Part shown: piece by piece, positions 1-11,960 of the stretch
Layout: every line of letters begins with the position of its first letter
Position numbering within the stretch: position 1 is the first letter of the stretch
NCBI GenBank assembly: GCA_013397865.1
Contig: VZTI01003795.1
Coordinates: forward strand, 186,001-250,000
DNA length: 64,000 bases
Origin: Struthidea cinerea
Taxonomy: Eukaryota > Chordata > Aves > Passeriformes > Corcoracidae
Direction: 5' to 3'
Program-made: the position numbers and the translations under genes
Notes under the pieces: generated by a model
What the model saw: only the letters and a program-made list of their open reading frames with translations
Told to the model about the DNA's origin: nothing
Databases searched by the model: none

Positions 1-1261
1 GGGATGTCTGAGGTTTGCCCTTTTTTAATCCCCTGAGTAAAACCATCATATTTGGACATCTGTCCGTCCTGAGCCGGGTCGAGATGCCCCTCTGGAGATG
101 GACCCCAGCCCCTGGTGAGATGTTTGCAGCTCACAGTCAACAGGGCCGCACCCAAAAGGCTGAATTCCCAGGCATGTGCCATTAAAAGGCCATGGGGAAT
201 CTCCAGAACAAGGGGGAAAAAAGCAAAGAAATGGGAAAAAGTGGGAAGAAAGGGCACTAAACTGGAGCAAAACCTGGCTTTGGTCTGAGGAGCTTTGTGC
301 CAGGAGCTCCTGCCCAGCACCACCGTGCAGATGGCAACAGCGTAGGATTGTTTTCCTGCTAAGGGCCATGTGAAAAGCTTGATTTTGGACTCTGCCAAAG
401 ACAGGATGGGAATCCTCTTATGAGGATTAAACTTTCAGGGAAAAAAAGATATTTCTCTTCTAAGAAAAGCTGTGCACTTGGCTTGTAATGCGGGTAATTA
501 GTTCTGAAGCGCCAGGCAGCCAATTCCACTGCTGGGGCGAGAAGCAGATAGAGGCGAACTTGGTGAATTTGCTGTGATTTGGGTTCAGTCTTTCATCCAT
601 AACTCCTGATTAAGTTCTATTTTCCTGATAGGATTATCAGTTTAGCCCTTTATTCTGCCACTGCACAATCTTTCCCAAACTGCTCAGCTCCTGATCCTGT
701 GCATCGCTTGCTGGTCAGCACAGAACATATTTCTGGCCAGAGGCCAGTGCCTTTTCCCAATGACACGGGGGAAATTTGGATTTCGCCTCGGTTACAGAAT
801 CTCTTTGCATTCTCTGATTTATTGCATAATGGGGATTTGATCCTCGTCTGGAGTCAGCTGAGCAATTTCCAGGGGATAACAGTTGGATCTCCCACTTCTT
901 TGTTTCTGCTTCCAAGATGGAGTGGACTTTTACAGGGTATAAAATCCAAACACCCGCTCTGTCCATTGGATTTTGCTGCACAATCCTTCCTGTGCATTGG
1001 TGGAAGTGCTCTCCGAGGGGTTTGGAGCCTGCGGTGCTGTTTTTGGGATGGTAAAACCATGGTGAAAGAAGGATTTGGGCATGGAGAGCTGTGAGGAGGT
1101 GACAGAGCTGCTCCGAGCGCCCTGAAAACCAAGGGACAGAGCCCAGCAGAGCGTGGTGGTTCTTGTGAACGCTGCCCCAGCTCGCTCCCTGCAGTGACAC
1201 CACCTCCCGAGGTGGCAGATGGCCCTGCCGAGACACCCTGAGTGACAAGGACGTGTCCTGT
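1..1261. other. Unique sequence, no gene seen
   Basis: No recognisable repeat or exon. The block from about 470 to 690 is richer in A+T and TAAT-type words than its surroundings and could be regulatory, but nothing in it is diagnostic. Open frames on both strands here are short, overlap each other and resemble no protein I know. Confidence 0.5.
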
Positions 1262-1301
1262 GGGAGGAGGAGGAGGAGGAGGAGAAGGAGGAGGAGGAAG
1301 G
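1262..1301. repeat. GGA trinucleotide microsatellite
   Basis: About thirteen GGA units with two GAA interruptions. The purine-rich strand is plus. Open frames crossing it on the minus strand give serine and proline runs and are repeat artefacts. Confidence 0.9.
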
Positions 1302-2604
1302 TGTGCAGGCAGAGTGCGGTGCCTGCTCTGAGCCTGGGTGCGCTGAAACCATCTCATGCAAACGGCCTTGTGCACTAATTTATGTTAACGAGCTTATCAT
1401 CAGCGCTTCCACATCTCCTTCAGAGGCGGCACCAGCAGTGACAGATGCAGTGGGTGGGGTTTGGGAGGGGTCTGGACGTGCCCTCCCTTGGCAGTCCCAG
1501 CTGAGGGGGTGCTGTCCCTTGCCCGCCTCCATCCTCTGCAGTCTGTGGATTGAGCGCTTGGGAGCAGAAATCCAGTTTTTCAAAGAACAAGTCACATCTG
1601 GAAAATAGGGAAGCCGGGTTTTCTTCAAGGAACGGTGTCTGAGATGAGGCACTGCTGCCTTGCCGAGGGATGTGTTCCTAGCTCATAACCAACCCCGGGC
1701 CAGCACGCCTTATCCCGTATTGACATGGAGCTTTTCCCCAGGTGGATCCAGAGGTGCGCGCCAGGAGGGGTTGCATAACACAGCGTGGCTCCGAGGTAAG
1801 AGGAAGTGCCAAGCAAAAAACTCTTCTGAGAACACCAAGGTCCATCAAGCACTTAACGGGCAAGTCGATACAGCCCTGGAAGTCAAAGCTTCCTCCTCGT
1901 CTCTGCCATAATTCCCTGAGTGCCCATCCCTCTGGCAGCCGCTGGCGTCACACGGGCACCGATCAGTCACCAGGAAGAGCTGAGAGATACACAAACGATG
2001 ACAGCAGATGCCCACGATGCCTTTGATCCCCGCTCTGTGTTTAGCTTAGGGAGTTGATTCCTCGGCTCAGTGGCATTCGGGAGGCCCCTCTGCTGCTGCT
2101 GCTGGTGACAGAGGAGCTGTGGGCGCAGAGCCCGTCCCAAGGACACGCACTAAACAACAAGTGACTGCGCTGAAAACATTTCCTGCCTCAGCCAGGGGCT
2201 CTCAGCCCGGCAAAGTGACTGTCTGGGAGTCATTTGGAGGAACGCTCCCAGCACGTGCAGAATCGGTGTGTAACTCCTCCAGACTCGGTTTGTATTCCAG
2301 CATCCAACAGACAGCCTCGTCTCCCGGGAAGTTTGCAGTCTGCACAGAGAACGTGGCACAGCGAGAAGGTTCCCAAGGAATATCCTGTCACTCAGCAGCT
2401 CCTCAGCGCATGCATTCAGCCACCAGCCAAACCACCCCGCTAAACCCACTGCTGGGGGCCTCAGTGTCTCTAAGAGCCCTCACGGGCTCCCTGTCCCAGG
2501 CTTTAGAGCAATCACTCTCTCAGCTCAGCAATTCCGGCCGAGTGACACATTTCCAGCCTGGGAGAACGAGATGCTCAGCCCACATTCGCTGTGCGTGAGT
2601 GTCT
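1302..2604. other. Unique sequence, no gene seen
   Basis: No repeat or exon recognised. At about 1355-1362 there is an octamer-like ATGCAAAC word, followed at 1376-1402 by an AT-rich stretch with TTAACGAG and TTATCATC. This is compatible with a regulatory element but could be chance. Confidence 0.4.
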
Positions 2605-2630
2605 CACACACATCTATGCACACACACACG
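2605..2630. repeat. CA-rich microsatellite
   Basis: Two short CA runs separated by TCTATG. It is too short and interrupted to be strongly polymorphic. Confidence 0.7.
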
Positions 2631-3599
2631 TATTTACCAGCTTCCCTGTGCTAAACGCTTTCTAAACTCCTGCCTGTCAAGGAGCTGGCTGAGCCGCGAG
2701 CAGGATTCCTGTCTGATGGCTGCTTCATGTGTGCCAACAGCTCCCTCTGGGTTTTTTGTCTAAGATTTACTTCAGTCGCAGGGAAAGAATTAAGCAGCGT
2801 CTTTGTTCCCAGAAGAATTTTCGGCAGCGAGAGCTCCGAGCATGACCCATCCGGGTTGCTGGGTCTTTACATCAGCCCTCAGGGCCAGCACAGCTTGGGG
2901 GGAGGAGAGGAGATGAAATGAGATGAGCTCTGTGATGGAAACCGCTGTGCCTTTGTGTCTGGGAAGGCAGCAAGTGTCAGTCTTTGGGGCACAGAGGTTT
3001 TTTGGGAAGGCGCATCCCGAGGAGAGATCCCTGCAGCTTTCCAGGGCTCCGTGGAGCCTTCAGCTGCATAACCCCGACAGTCTGTGCTGGAAAGTGCCTC
3101 AAATTCCCCCTCTGCTGCACACAAAGCATCAGTGACCTCAGTCCTTGGCCGTCCCCTCCATCTCCAGCAGCAAATGTTAGCGGGAAGAGCATCTCGGAGC
3201 CCCTCCCGTAATTTATGAACTACCACAGCTGATTTTACAGCTACTAAAATACAGCAAAGCTCCAAACAACAGCTGGGTGAGCTGACTGAGTGAGGAATGG
3301 GAGCGAAAAGTAGAAGACACATGGATTGGGGCTGAGGTGAGCAACAGGCAGACGTTGAGCTGCAGTCCTGCAGCCCAGATTTGAAGGCTGACACATTTAT
3401 GCAGAATTTCACCAGCTGGAAGTCTGGTGCCGTGGGTTTTTTGCAGCCACCAGTGCTGATAGGATCAGATCTCTGATAAGAAGTGGCTGCTCCGAGTCTT
3501 TGTTCATTGGAACTGCAAAGAAAGAGCTGACCACTCTGGAAAAATTCTGTGGAGTCTGGTAGAAATGGGAGTGAGCTGCCATGGAAATTTAATAGAGTC
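2631..3599. other. Unique GC-balanced sequence, no gene seen
   Basis: A 240-codon minus-strand frame covers most of this stretch (2879-3601). It has no domain, signal peptide or repeat that I recognise, and shorter frames on both strands overlap it. I treat it as chance. Confidence 0.45.
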
Positions 3600-4330
3600 A
3601 TATGCAGAAATTACTGTAAATAGCTGTAGAATTTAATAAGTGCTTTTATGCTTCCTGTTGGGTTATTTTTAACACTCTGGTAGAATTCCATAGTGGGATA
3701 TGGTTATGTATTAAATTTTAAGAGTTGTTTAAAAAAAGAAGCTGTTGAACAGTATCATTTTCTATTAAGTTATACAGGATGCCTCCACCAGGAGTGGTTT
3801 TCTGCTTCCAAACAAAGCCTGAACAGATCTGAACACTGTACATGAGCAAAATAATCCCAGCTCAGGGAAGATATTAATGAAATCCAGGCTGGAAATATGT
3901 GCAGGAAGCTGCTGTAATGTTTCTATTTCCAACTTCAGTTCACACAGGTGAATTGAAGAGCAAACTAAGGTTCACCACATCCTAATTGTATTTGGGGGCA
4001 CTGTCAAACCCCTGAACTCTGAGATTTCCCTTAAGGAAATCTCTTTGATTCCTATCTTCTTCTGTGATCAAGGAGAGGTTTTCCTGCAATTTGAGGAGGC
4101 TGGATACATTTCATGCCTTTTTTAATCTAACCCAATGTGGTCCAGATGAAAATCCTTCATGAAGTTCAGTGACGAAGCTGGGTAAACTTGCATCCTGTAG
4201 GATTTATCCTCCAGGAAAACATCTGAGTCTGCTGTGAAGATGTCCACTGCTTCTCTCCTCTGGTTGTGTGATTAATGGCTGTGGTTTCTGCAGGACTAAC
4301 GTGGTCATGTCTCATTAGCTCCCCTTGGCC
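3600..4330. promoter_or_regulatory. AT-rich block, possible conserved noncoding element
   Basis: Long runs of TTTAAT, TTATTTTTAACA and TATTAAATTTT words without stop-free frames or interspersed repeats. Such repeat-free AT-rich islands in bird gene deserts are often conserved noncoding elements, but conservation cannot be seen from one sequence. A 9-bp inverted repeat with a 5-nt spacer lies at 4021-4043. Its arms read GAGATTTCC and GGAAATCTC. Confidence 0.2.
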
Positions 4331-5288
4331 GCCACTCATTCATTAGTCAGGCATCATCAGACCAGCTCTGGTTTTAAGGACTGCGGGAGGTTTGCACAAA
4401 TCCTGCCCAATGTTTCCCCGAGTGCTTGGGAATGGTGGTGGAGTTCAAGTCCCACTGGGAAAGGGGCGAATTGTTCTCTTCACGCTCATGAGCTGGGCAT
4501 GCCAAGATGAAGAAACGCTGAGGAGGATGTGGTCAGCTGCAAGTGTCATGTGAGCTGGTCCCACTGTTTGGGGTGGGTAGATTCTGGCAGGATTTAGGCA
4601 GGAGAATATTTGCTGATGAAAGAGGAAAACCGAGGAGAAGATCTCCAGGTGAGGGTGTCACCAGGCCTTCAAGGTGTCACCACACTGTCCCCAGGCCTCG
4701 ATACACCAGGAGCTGAGTGCCTCCCCCAGGGGAACTTCAGTTTTGGGATCTGAACTCCTGAGCTGGCTCCGTCCAGCCGTTCCCTGGCTGTGCTCGTGTG
4801 CCTTGGGCAGCTTTGTTGCCTGAGCTGGAGGTTCTTCAGGCTGGGATGGAAAAGGCATCATGGGAGAGATGGGCAAGTGCAGGGAGTTGTGTCCAGAGCT
4901 TTGACTTTTCCAGGGAGCTGCTCCAGTGCCATGGGCCATGCAGGCACTTTTCCTGCTGCAGATCCTGTCTCCATTCATTTCTCATGTTGGGACTATTCCT
5001 TCTGACTCCACTCCCTTATCTAAGCACGGTGCGTGCTGACGAATCCAGACAGGGTGTTCTCTTTTTTTAGCTCCAGAAGGAAAGGCTCATGAAATGCGTT
5101 GCCAGTCTAAATCATTCCATGACTTGCCTACGTTTCAAATGAACTGGAGGAATATCAACAAACACAATGGCAATTCCTTTCCAGTTCCCTCTCCTTCAGC
5201 CAGTCTTTAACCCACTTATCAGGCACTTGTTATTACAGAAATAATCAGGAGAAGAAAATACACCAGTGCTGAAGCAACACTACTGGGC
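4331..5288. other. Unique sequence, no gene seen
   Basis: GC-moderate sequence with only short overlapping frames. No repeat family recognised. Confidence 0.4.
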
Positions 5289-5334
5289 TTTTTTTGCCCA
5301 TTTTTCTTCCTCTTTTTTTTTGTTTTTTTTTTTG
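5289..5334. repeat. T-rich low-complexity tract
   Basis: Runs of T separated by single C or G bases, plus-strand pyrimidine. It may be the tail of an unrecognised minus-strand retroposed element, but no element body is visible on its left side. Confidence 0.7.
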
Positions 5335-6000
5335 CACTTGTGTAACTCCCTTGGTTTCTGTTGGACACACACCAGCCTGGAATTGCAACAACACAGCTGG
5401 CCAAATCCATCACATCTCATTGCAGGTTATCAATTCTCCCGTGCAATAAACACATCTGACAATTAGCAGGGAACTGATGAGTGACTCAGTTTGGGCTTTG
5501 CCATTCAGAGGAGATTTTTGTTTCCTATTTTGTGCCTAACAGAGAAGTTTGCAACACAGGCCCGACTTGCAGAAAATGCAAAATGCTGCTAAAGCCATTA
5601 GCATTTCTTATAACCAAAATGACAAATGGTCTTTACATTAATCTCAAATAACTTCCTTAAAGCAAGGATCAGGAAAGAATTTTCCTCGGAAGGATATTGC
5701 TGCTCAAATGGACAGGGGTTTCACGGGGCTTTCTCACCTTCTGCGGGATTGATGGGCTTGAAAAAACCACTGCTCTGACTTCCTTTGCTAATTCTTCTGC
5801 TAAAAAAAAATCATAATATTGCAAAGTCTGCATAGACAAAAGACTGAACCACGCTGTGACTCAGAGTGTCCAGTAAACCCTTTGGAGGAATAGTGCAGTA
5901 ATTCAGATTTAACTTGTTCAGCTCCATGTCTTGCTGCAATTAAACTGGGCTATTGTGGCCGGCTGGCTTTTGTCAATTCCAGCTCTTTATTTGGTGGGGG
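5335..6000. promoter_or_regulatory. AT-rich repeat-free block, possible conserved element
   Basis: From about 5560 to 5670 the sequence is dense in AATGC, CATTAG and TTACATTAATCT words and has no stop-free frame of note. It has the texture of a vertebrate conserved noncoding element. This is an inference from composition only. Confidence 0.2.
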
Positions 6001-7092
6001 GAGAGCTGCCAGTGCCAATCACAGCTCCAGAAAAGTCTTGAAATAAGGGCTGAGGGATTTTTGAGGAGGAATCTGTTGGCTCCCTCTCCCCTGAGGTGAC
6101 ATCTCCACTCTCCAATCCCCAGCACCCGAGCAGCCCCAGGTGCCCTGTCAGGCACCAGCTCCCTGCAGCATTTCTCCCATTAGGATTTATAAAAAGCTGG
6201 ATCAGCCTCACTCTAAAAAATGCCCATTTATTAAGAAAAACATGAGGTACTTCCAGTGCAGCTCCACCACAGCGGCCAGGCAGCTTTGATCTCTTCAATG
6301 TTCGCAGAAAATGGGGCTGATCAGAGGAAAAAACCTCTTTATTTTTCATTTTTTAAGTACCTCAATGTGTTCTTGATCCCCAAATTGGTCTCATTTACTC
6401 ACTGAAATCACAGTGAGTTCTGTCACAGGACTTAAGTTTTTCTGTTTGTTTGTGTGGATTTGGGCTGCTTTGGGGTTTTCTTGTGGGTATTTTTTCTAAT
6501 CAAGAGGTTTTTTCTCTTCATGCAAGCTAAATATTTTTCCGCTGGCAACCTCGTCCTAACTTTGCTTTTCAAGTGCATTTTTCCCTTTGTTTTGTTGCCC
6601 TCTGTTCCCAGCTGAGGCAAGGATTTGTTGTGGCCATGGAAGAGAAGGGTGCAGGTGACACTGAGGAAGGGAAACAGCAAAAGGAGTGGATTTGGTCTGA
6701 CCAGCAGCATGAAAATGCCCCACACATCCATTAGTGGGTGAAAAAGTTTTATTTGGCGAATCTCCCAGTCCAAATTCCAGGTGGGTTGGGATTGGCTGGG
6801 GGTTTTTGCCGGTACTTTGGGAGAAGAGCAGTTTAGGATTACGGAGATTTGCTGATTTGTGTAAGAAGGGAATATGCAATCAGAGGGAGGGTCAGAGTGG
6901 TGCTGCCACACCTGGGTGGGGACAGGGGGTCATGAAGCTCGACCTGGAGCTTTAGGGCGTCGCTGTCGGAGATAAAAAGTCGCTGCCTCTGCTCATCAGT
7001 GCTAAATGTGAAGGAATGTGCTGGTTCTCCTTGAGAATTCAGGGTGTGCTTCACACTCCAGGCAGGAGATGCAGCCCCCTTTCCCCATGGAT
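6001..7092. other. Unique sequence, no gene seen
   Basis: Overlapping minus-strand frames of 159 and 107 codons at 6432-6911 contain lysine-rich ends and no known domain. The sequence just before 7093 has no retained CR1 body. Confidence 0.4.
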
Positions 7093-7220
7093 CCCCATCC
7101 CTGGAAGTGTTCAAGGCCAGGCTGGACGGGGTCCTGAGCAGCCTGATCGCGTCTGGCCGTCCCTTCCTGCGGCAGGGCTGGGAACGAGGTGGTGTTTCCA
7201 ACCCAAACCATTCCATGATT
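7093..7220 (+). mobile_element. CR1 LINE 3' end fragment
   Basis: The segment begins with the CR1 3'-UTR words CCCATCCCTGGAAGTGTTC and AAGGCCAGGCTGGAC and ends with the diagnostic tail TTTCCAACCCAAACCATTCC followed by ATGATT. This is a 5'-truncated, sense-strand copy without any reverse-transcriptase sequence. CR1 is the dominant LINE of birds. Confidence 0.9.
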
Positions 7221-8335
7221 AATGAGTTATTCCCACATATCTACGCCTGGTCTGTGCTTCCTGCAAGGTGACATTCAGCACACAGAAGCTTCAAACAGGA
7301 TGCCTCGGTTTGCATTTGCCACAGATGCAGAAAACCAGGGGGGGAAAAAAGCACGTGTGGAGATTTCCTACAGCTCAGCTGATGCGCAGCCACTTGTTAA
7401 ACCCCAGGAACTCCAAATCTCTTCCTGGCAAACGAACTCCAGCTTTCCACGGGCTGGCAGAGCTTTAGCAGAACACAATGGCACTTCAGAGCTCTTAGTG
7501 AGGGTTCATTAAAAAACAGGTCCAAATTATATCATGCAGGAAGTACGTAGGACGGAACAAAGAGGAGTGGGTGAAAAGCAGAGGTTCCCAAATCGATGTG
7601 TTTTGGGAAAAGCATCTCCAGGTTCCAATAACCGTGTCAGCTGAATCGTTGGAGCTGCTTTTGTGTGCAAAATCATGCAGGAAATCCCAACAAAGCAGAA
7701 TTTCTCGTAAGACTTCTGGTGCATCAGCCCTGTGGGCCGAGCCAGAAGGAAACCACAAAAACAACTGCTCTCTTTGCTGCGTGGCTACTGCGAGTCCCAG
7801 GTGGAAGCTGAGGATGAAATGTGTGTGTGAGAGTGTCCAAACACCGCAGGGCTTTCCAAAAGCCTCCCTCTGGATGGAGAAACAAGCACATGACCGGGGC
7901 AGAGGGTCCATCTCTAAATTGTGCATTGTTCTCTCATCAGCTTGGCTGGAACTGGCCCAGTGACTTCATCTATTTAAGAATATTTTCAAACATTTCCTAT
8001 AGGCCTCGGATCAGGTGTCGCTTTGGAACATCTTGAAGGAAACTTTAGAGCTTTTATACACTTGCCTGAACAATGGATTCATTTCTTCATTGTCGCTGTG
8101 AAATGGGTTTCTGCTGAAGCAGAAATGTATAAACAGCGAGAAAAACTGGCTCTAAAAGGCCTTTAAAGTTAATTTATATTCAAGGCTTGGTTAAGGAGTT
8201 GGATTGTCCTATCCTTACCTTTTAGAGGACCGTAATAATGAAGGTCAAAGACCAACGACAGTAATACAAGAGGGAAATTTAAGCCAAGACTAAATGTTTT
8301 TGCTGTCTTCTGAATGTCTGGTGAACATAAATTCA
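7221..8335. other. Unique sequence, no gene seen
   Basis: Several overlapping frames on both strands between 7490 and 7970 (up to 143 codons) show no known domain. The stretch 8040-8260 is AT-rich and repeat-free and might be regulatory. Confidence 0.4.
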
Positions 8336-8391
8336 CAGTTGCACTCAGTGATCTTAAAGCTCTTTTCCAGCCTAAAGGATTCTCTGATTTT
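8336..8391 (+). mobile_element. Old CR1 LINE tail
   Basis: About 55 bp match the very 3' end of CR1 in the sense orientation: a CAGTGATCTTAAAG word, then CTTTTCCAGCCTAAA and a diverged ATTCTCTGATTT tail. Strong divergence and shortness suggest an old insertion. Confidence 0.75.
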
Positions 8392-8846
8392 AGGGCTTGC
8401 TCTCATAGGATTGTCTCAAAAAGTCACAGCCTCCCCCTCCTGGCTGGTTTCTGTGCACATTTGAGGTTTTCCCATCACCAAGGAAGGAAACCTCACCCAC
8501 TGACCTCATGGATTCTCTGTGCCAGGGGAAAGCAGAGAGGGCAACATCAAAACCCTCAGTTCTCCTGCCTGTGGTGTCCCCTCAACGTGAGGAGGCTGAG
8601 GGCACCCAGAGCTCCCAGCAAGGTGTGTCAGCACCACAATTTCCCATTTTTGCAGGCACTTCTCCCTTTGCTGAAGGGAGTGAAGTCCTTGGCAAAGGAG
8701 CACAACACGCTGGAAGAGTTCTTGGCAAAAGCTCCAGCAGAAGAGTTAAATTTTTGGGAGTGAAAGATGTTCTAATTTGCCCACTACCCCTTTAGCTGGC
8801 TGGGTTTCCAGAGAGGAAACGTTCTTGGTAGAAATGCAACAAAGTA
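8392..8846. other. Unique sequence, no gene seen
   Basis: Two overlapping plus-strand frames (149 and 95 codons) cross 8314-8795. The longer one begins inside the CR1 tail, which argues against a gene. Confidence 0.45.
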
Positions 8847-8870
8847 GATATATATACATATATATATTTT
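8847..8870. repeat. TA microsatellite
   Basis: An alternating ATAT run interrupted by one ACAT and ending in TTTTA. Confidence 0.8.
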
Positions 8871-10339
8871 ATTCCTTAAAATCCTATTGGGAAATAATTT
8901 TCTCAGATTTCCTCAGCAGTGTTCGTTATCCTATTTTCACTGGATTATGAAAAAGAGAGATGCCTGCAATTTCTGGTTTCTTTAGGGGCCAATTTCACCT
9001 CTTTTGCAAAGTTTATAATCTACCCAAGTCTGGTTTAAGTCCTACCCCGTAGTGTTTAAAAAAATTAATAGCTTTCATCTTGAAGCAAAATTTCTTGGAG
9101 AGAGGAATCAAAAATTCTCAAACACGAGAGGAAAAATGAATAAGAAAAAAGAGCTTTTTATGGAGGAACAGTGGGGAAGCAGCACCAAAATTGCAGAGGG
9201 TTAAAACAACGTCTTCATGCCAAGGATCTTTCTTGTCTTGTTGTCTTCCTCTGCAAAATCTCCAGAAAACTGCTGGCACTACATGAAACTCGCCATGAGG
9301 CCGAGGCAGAAAGCGCTGAGGCTCTGCTGAAATTGAAGTCCTGCTCGAGTTTATTTTCCAGGGTTTGTGAGAGCGATTTCCCTTCCACCTGCTGAGCAAA
9401 CAGGATAGCAGTAAAATATTTCCTCTGAGTGACTCACAAATCTGTCGGAGGTGATGAGGCCCGGTGGGAGCTGGATGATGTCTTAAATAACGATTTGCTT
9501 TTCTCCTCCTGGCAAGCGGAGCTCGCCGGGCTGGTAACACGAGCTGCGTTCCCAGGCTGTGCAAAAGGGAACCAGGGAACCTTCTCCTGTTGGTTGTTTT
9601 GCTCTCAGGTTTCCAGCAGGCATCTGCAGCTCGGTGGGATTTGAGATGCGCAAAAAAATAAGGCGGGAAATTTCAGAAGTTTAACGATGTGCTGTTTTTC
9701 AAACCTGAAAAATTGTCTAACAGCCCAAAATTCCCGCTAGGAATGGGCTCTGCTGCATGGAACATGGGGTTTATCTGCTCAAAAGTTGTTTTAGTGGGGC
9801 TTTTTTTTCCATTTCAAGGTATTGAAGGACGAAGGCTCCACAGCTCTGGGAGCAGGCACCTCCCCACTGCTGGTCTAGCTTGTTGGAACGACGTGATCCA
9901 ATCCATTCCCAAAGGGAAAATCAAGGGTTTGTGTGGCCCAGCACAGCTCATTTCATGTCAGTCTTGGGGTAGCTCTTCCCTGACTCTCAGAAAAAGCTGC
10001 TCCTCTCGTTGACAGCCAGAAATCCAGGAGGCTCCAGCAAATCTCACCCGGAGCCCTTTTTATTTTTATTTCCCTTCCATAAAGGCCAGACACCAACGGA
10101 AGATTAAAGTGAATTATTGTGTGCTATGGGTTTCGGAAACATCCTTGTGCTTCCTTCCTAGGTCATGCTCAGCCCCGTGGGTTGGGACTGCAGGCTCTGC
10201 TCCCATTCCCAGCCCGGGCCCTTCCCATTCCCATCGCTGCTCTTCCCAACATCCGACCGAACGTGTCTCCCGGTGCGTTTCCAAAGGGAAATGATTAACT
10301 CCAGCCATCTATAGAAAGAAATTCTTCCTATTTAAAGCC
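8871..10339. other. Unique sequence, no gene seen
   Basis: Mixed composition. A minus-strand frame of 148 codons (9118-9564) has no recognisable domain and overlaps plus-strand frames. No interspersed repeat recognised. Confidence 0.4.
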
Positions 10340-10870
10340 AATCCTGACGAAGCCGAGTGGGAAAAAATGGCTGCAATTAAAATAGGCTGCGCTTTTTCCA
10401 AGAATGTTTCAGTGTTTTCTGTGAAGGATGAAGAGAAGTTTCTGCAGGAGAACATCTGCCATCTTGCTCCCAATAATTGCTTTTGAAATTAATATATCCA
10501 CTGCCTCCCCACCTGAAATTAAATCCCATGTATCCAATGGAAATATTGATTTCTAAATAGTCGGAGTGCGAAATTAAAGCATAAACTGGGGGCGTAGTAA
10601 ATTAAAGAAAAGGGATATTTAGTCGCACAGTAATTAATATTTGGGCTGCTATTTAACTGCTGATCTGAAAACAAGGTGACGCCTGAACAGTCAGGCTGAA
10701 AACAATTTGGGTTTATTTTCTTTTGTTTCAGAACTGTTTTGAGGACTGAAACGTTTACATCCTTCTCACTTTCCGCTCCTGCTGAAGGTTTTAAACCAAG
10801 GTTAAAGGAGAAAAGAAACAGCATAAGCAAATTTCGGGGGACAAGATTAATTTCACGGCATCTGTAGATG
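10340..10870. promoter_or_regulatory. AT-rich block, best candidate conserved noncoding element in the left part
   Basis: Repeat-free stretch with many homeodomain-type cores (AATTAA, TTAATTA, AAATTA) and a CCAATGGAAATATTGAT word, and few CpGs or stop-free frames apart from one chance minus-strand frame. Its texture matches developmental enhancers in vertebrate gene deserts, but cross-species conservation is unproven. Confidence 0.25.
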
Positions 10871-11111
10871 TTTTTCCCACTCTCTAATAATCTACCCTGG
10901 AATATCTCGGTGTCGTGTTCCCTGTGCCAGCAGATTCTCCCTGAATTTGCCCAAAGACATCTGAGTTCTTACTCACCACTGGCCTCAAGCTGGAGGCTGC
11001 CTCCAAAGCCGAATGGAACCAGTCCTTTGCCAGGGGGGTCATGTTTGTTAACAAACTTAACATTGAGATCCTGGTTTTTCTTTTCCTGAGCCACCATTTT
11101 GCCCATGCCAT

Positions 11112-11165
11112 AGGCTGGACTCAATGATCTCAAAGATTCTTTTCCAACCAGTTAATTCTGGGATT
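11112..11165 (+). mobile_element. Old CR1 LINE tail
   Basis: The words GGCTGGACTCAATGATCTC and TCTTTTCCAACCAG, followed by AATTCTGGGATTC, match the sense-strand 3' end of CR1. Only the last 55 bp or so are retained, as is usual for an old 5'-truncated copy. Confidence 0.8.
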
Positions 11166-11757
11166 CCTCCTCACCTCCAGGAGGGTTTTTTTCAGGCATC
11201 TGCTTGGGGGCTATTCAAGGAAAAGGCTCCAAATCCACAGCAGGAGGTTTCAAGGTTGATTCCCCAACTTGAGGCGCTTGGAAAGTTGATGTGCGGGATG
11301 AAGCTGTTCCCATTCGCACGCAGAAAAATCTTTCTCTCCCTAGAAACAAAAAGAAATGCTTTCAGTTTGCACCTTTTCAGCTTCCATGGCATGGAAGGTG
11401 AATGTAACGGGGGAAAAAGAGGAAAACTGAGTGAATTCCTACCAGGAACAGCGTCCAGAGCTAAAGTTGTCAGGCTCTGGGCTGGGGAGGATGCTCCAGC
11501 TGACAAGTGAGACTGCAGAACTACAAAGATTCATTGTGCACGAAAATAATTCCTGTGCTTGCTGAGCAGAACTCTGCCCCGGAGTAGCTGCTCTTGGAAA
11601 TATTTTCCACTGTGAACTCCAAGTCCCGTTTCTTGCCCAGATTCCATCAGAAAAAAGAGCCTCAGGATTTACGTGCCTGTCACTTACCTTGGGGGATGAT
11701 CTGACTGCCTGAGGTACAGGTTTGGTGAAGACAAGAGCGAAGGGGTGCAGGGAAACT
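11166..11757. other. Unique sequence, no gene seen
   Basis: Overlapping plus- and minus-strand frames of 104 to 128 codons with no known domain. Confidence 0.4.
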
Positions 11758-11799
11758 GAGGAAATTGAGGAAATTGAGGGAATTGAGGGAATTGAGGAC
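11758..11799. repeat. 9-bp tandem repeat, about 4.7 copies
   Basis: GAGGAAATT occurs twice, then GAGGGAATT twice, then a partial GAGGAC. The 9-bp period is a multiple of three, so crossing frames read as three-residue repeats. This is a repeat artefact. Confidence 0.9.
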
Positions 11800-11930
11800 T
11801 GGTCCATCATCCCGAGAGCAGGGATGCCCAGGTGTGGCTGATTTTGCCTCAGCCCTGGTCTGGTGTGAGCAGAGCAAGGTCACGTCTCACTCAGGGCTGA
11901 CAGTGCCCAACCTCAACCCCACCAGATTTT

Positions 11931-11960
11931 TTTCAGGCATTTTCAGGCATTTTCAGGGAT
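11931..11960. repeat. 10-bp tandem repeat, 3 copies
   Basis: TTTCAGGCAT occurs twice in a row and is followed by TTTCAGGGAT. Confidence 0.9.

Noticed and set aside
2879..3601. 240-codon minus-strand frame
   Set aside because: No recognisable domain. The plus strand is partly open over the same bases and no splice or promoter context supports it.
5100..5135. Possible CR1 tail near AAATCATTCCATGACT
   Set aside because: The upstream CR1 words are absent, so the match is too short.
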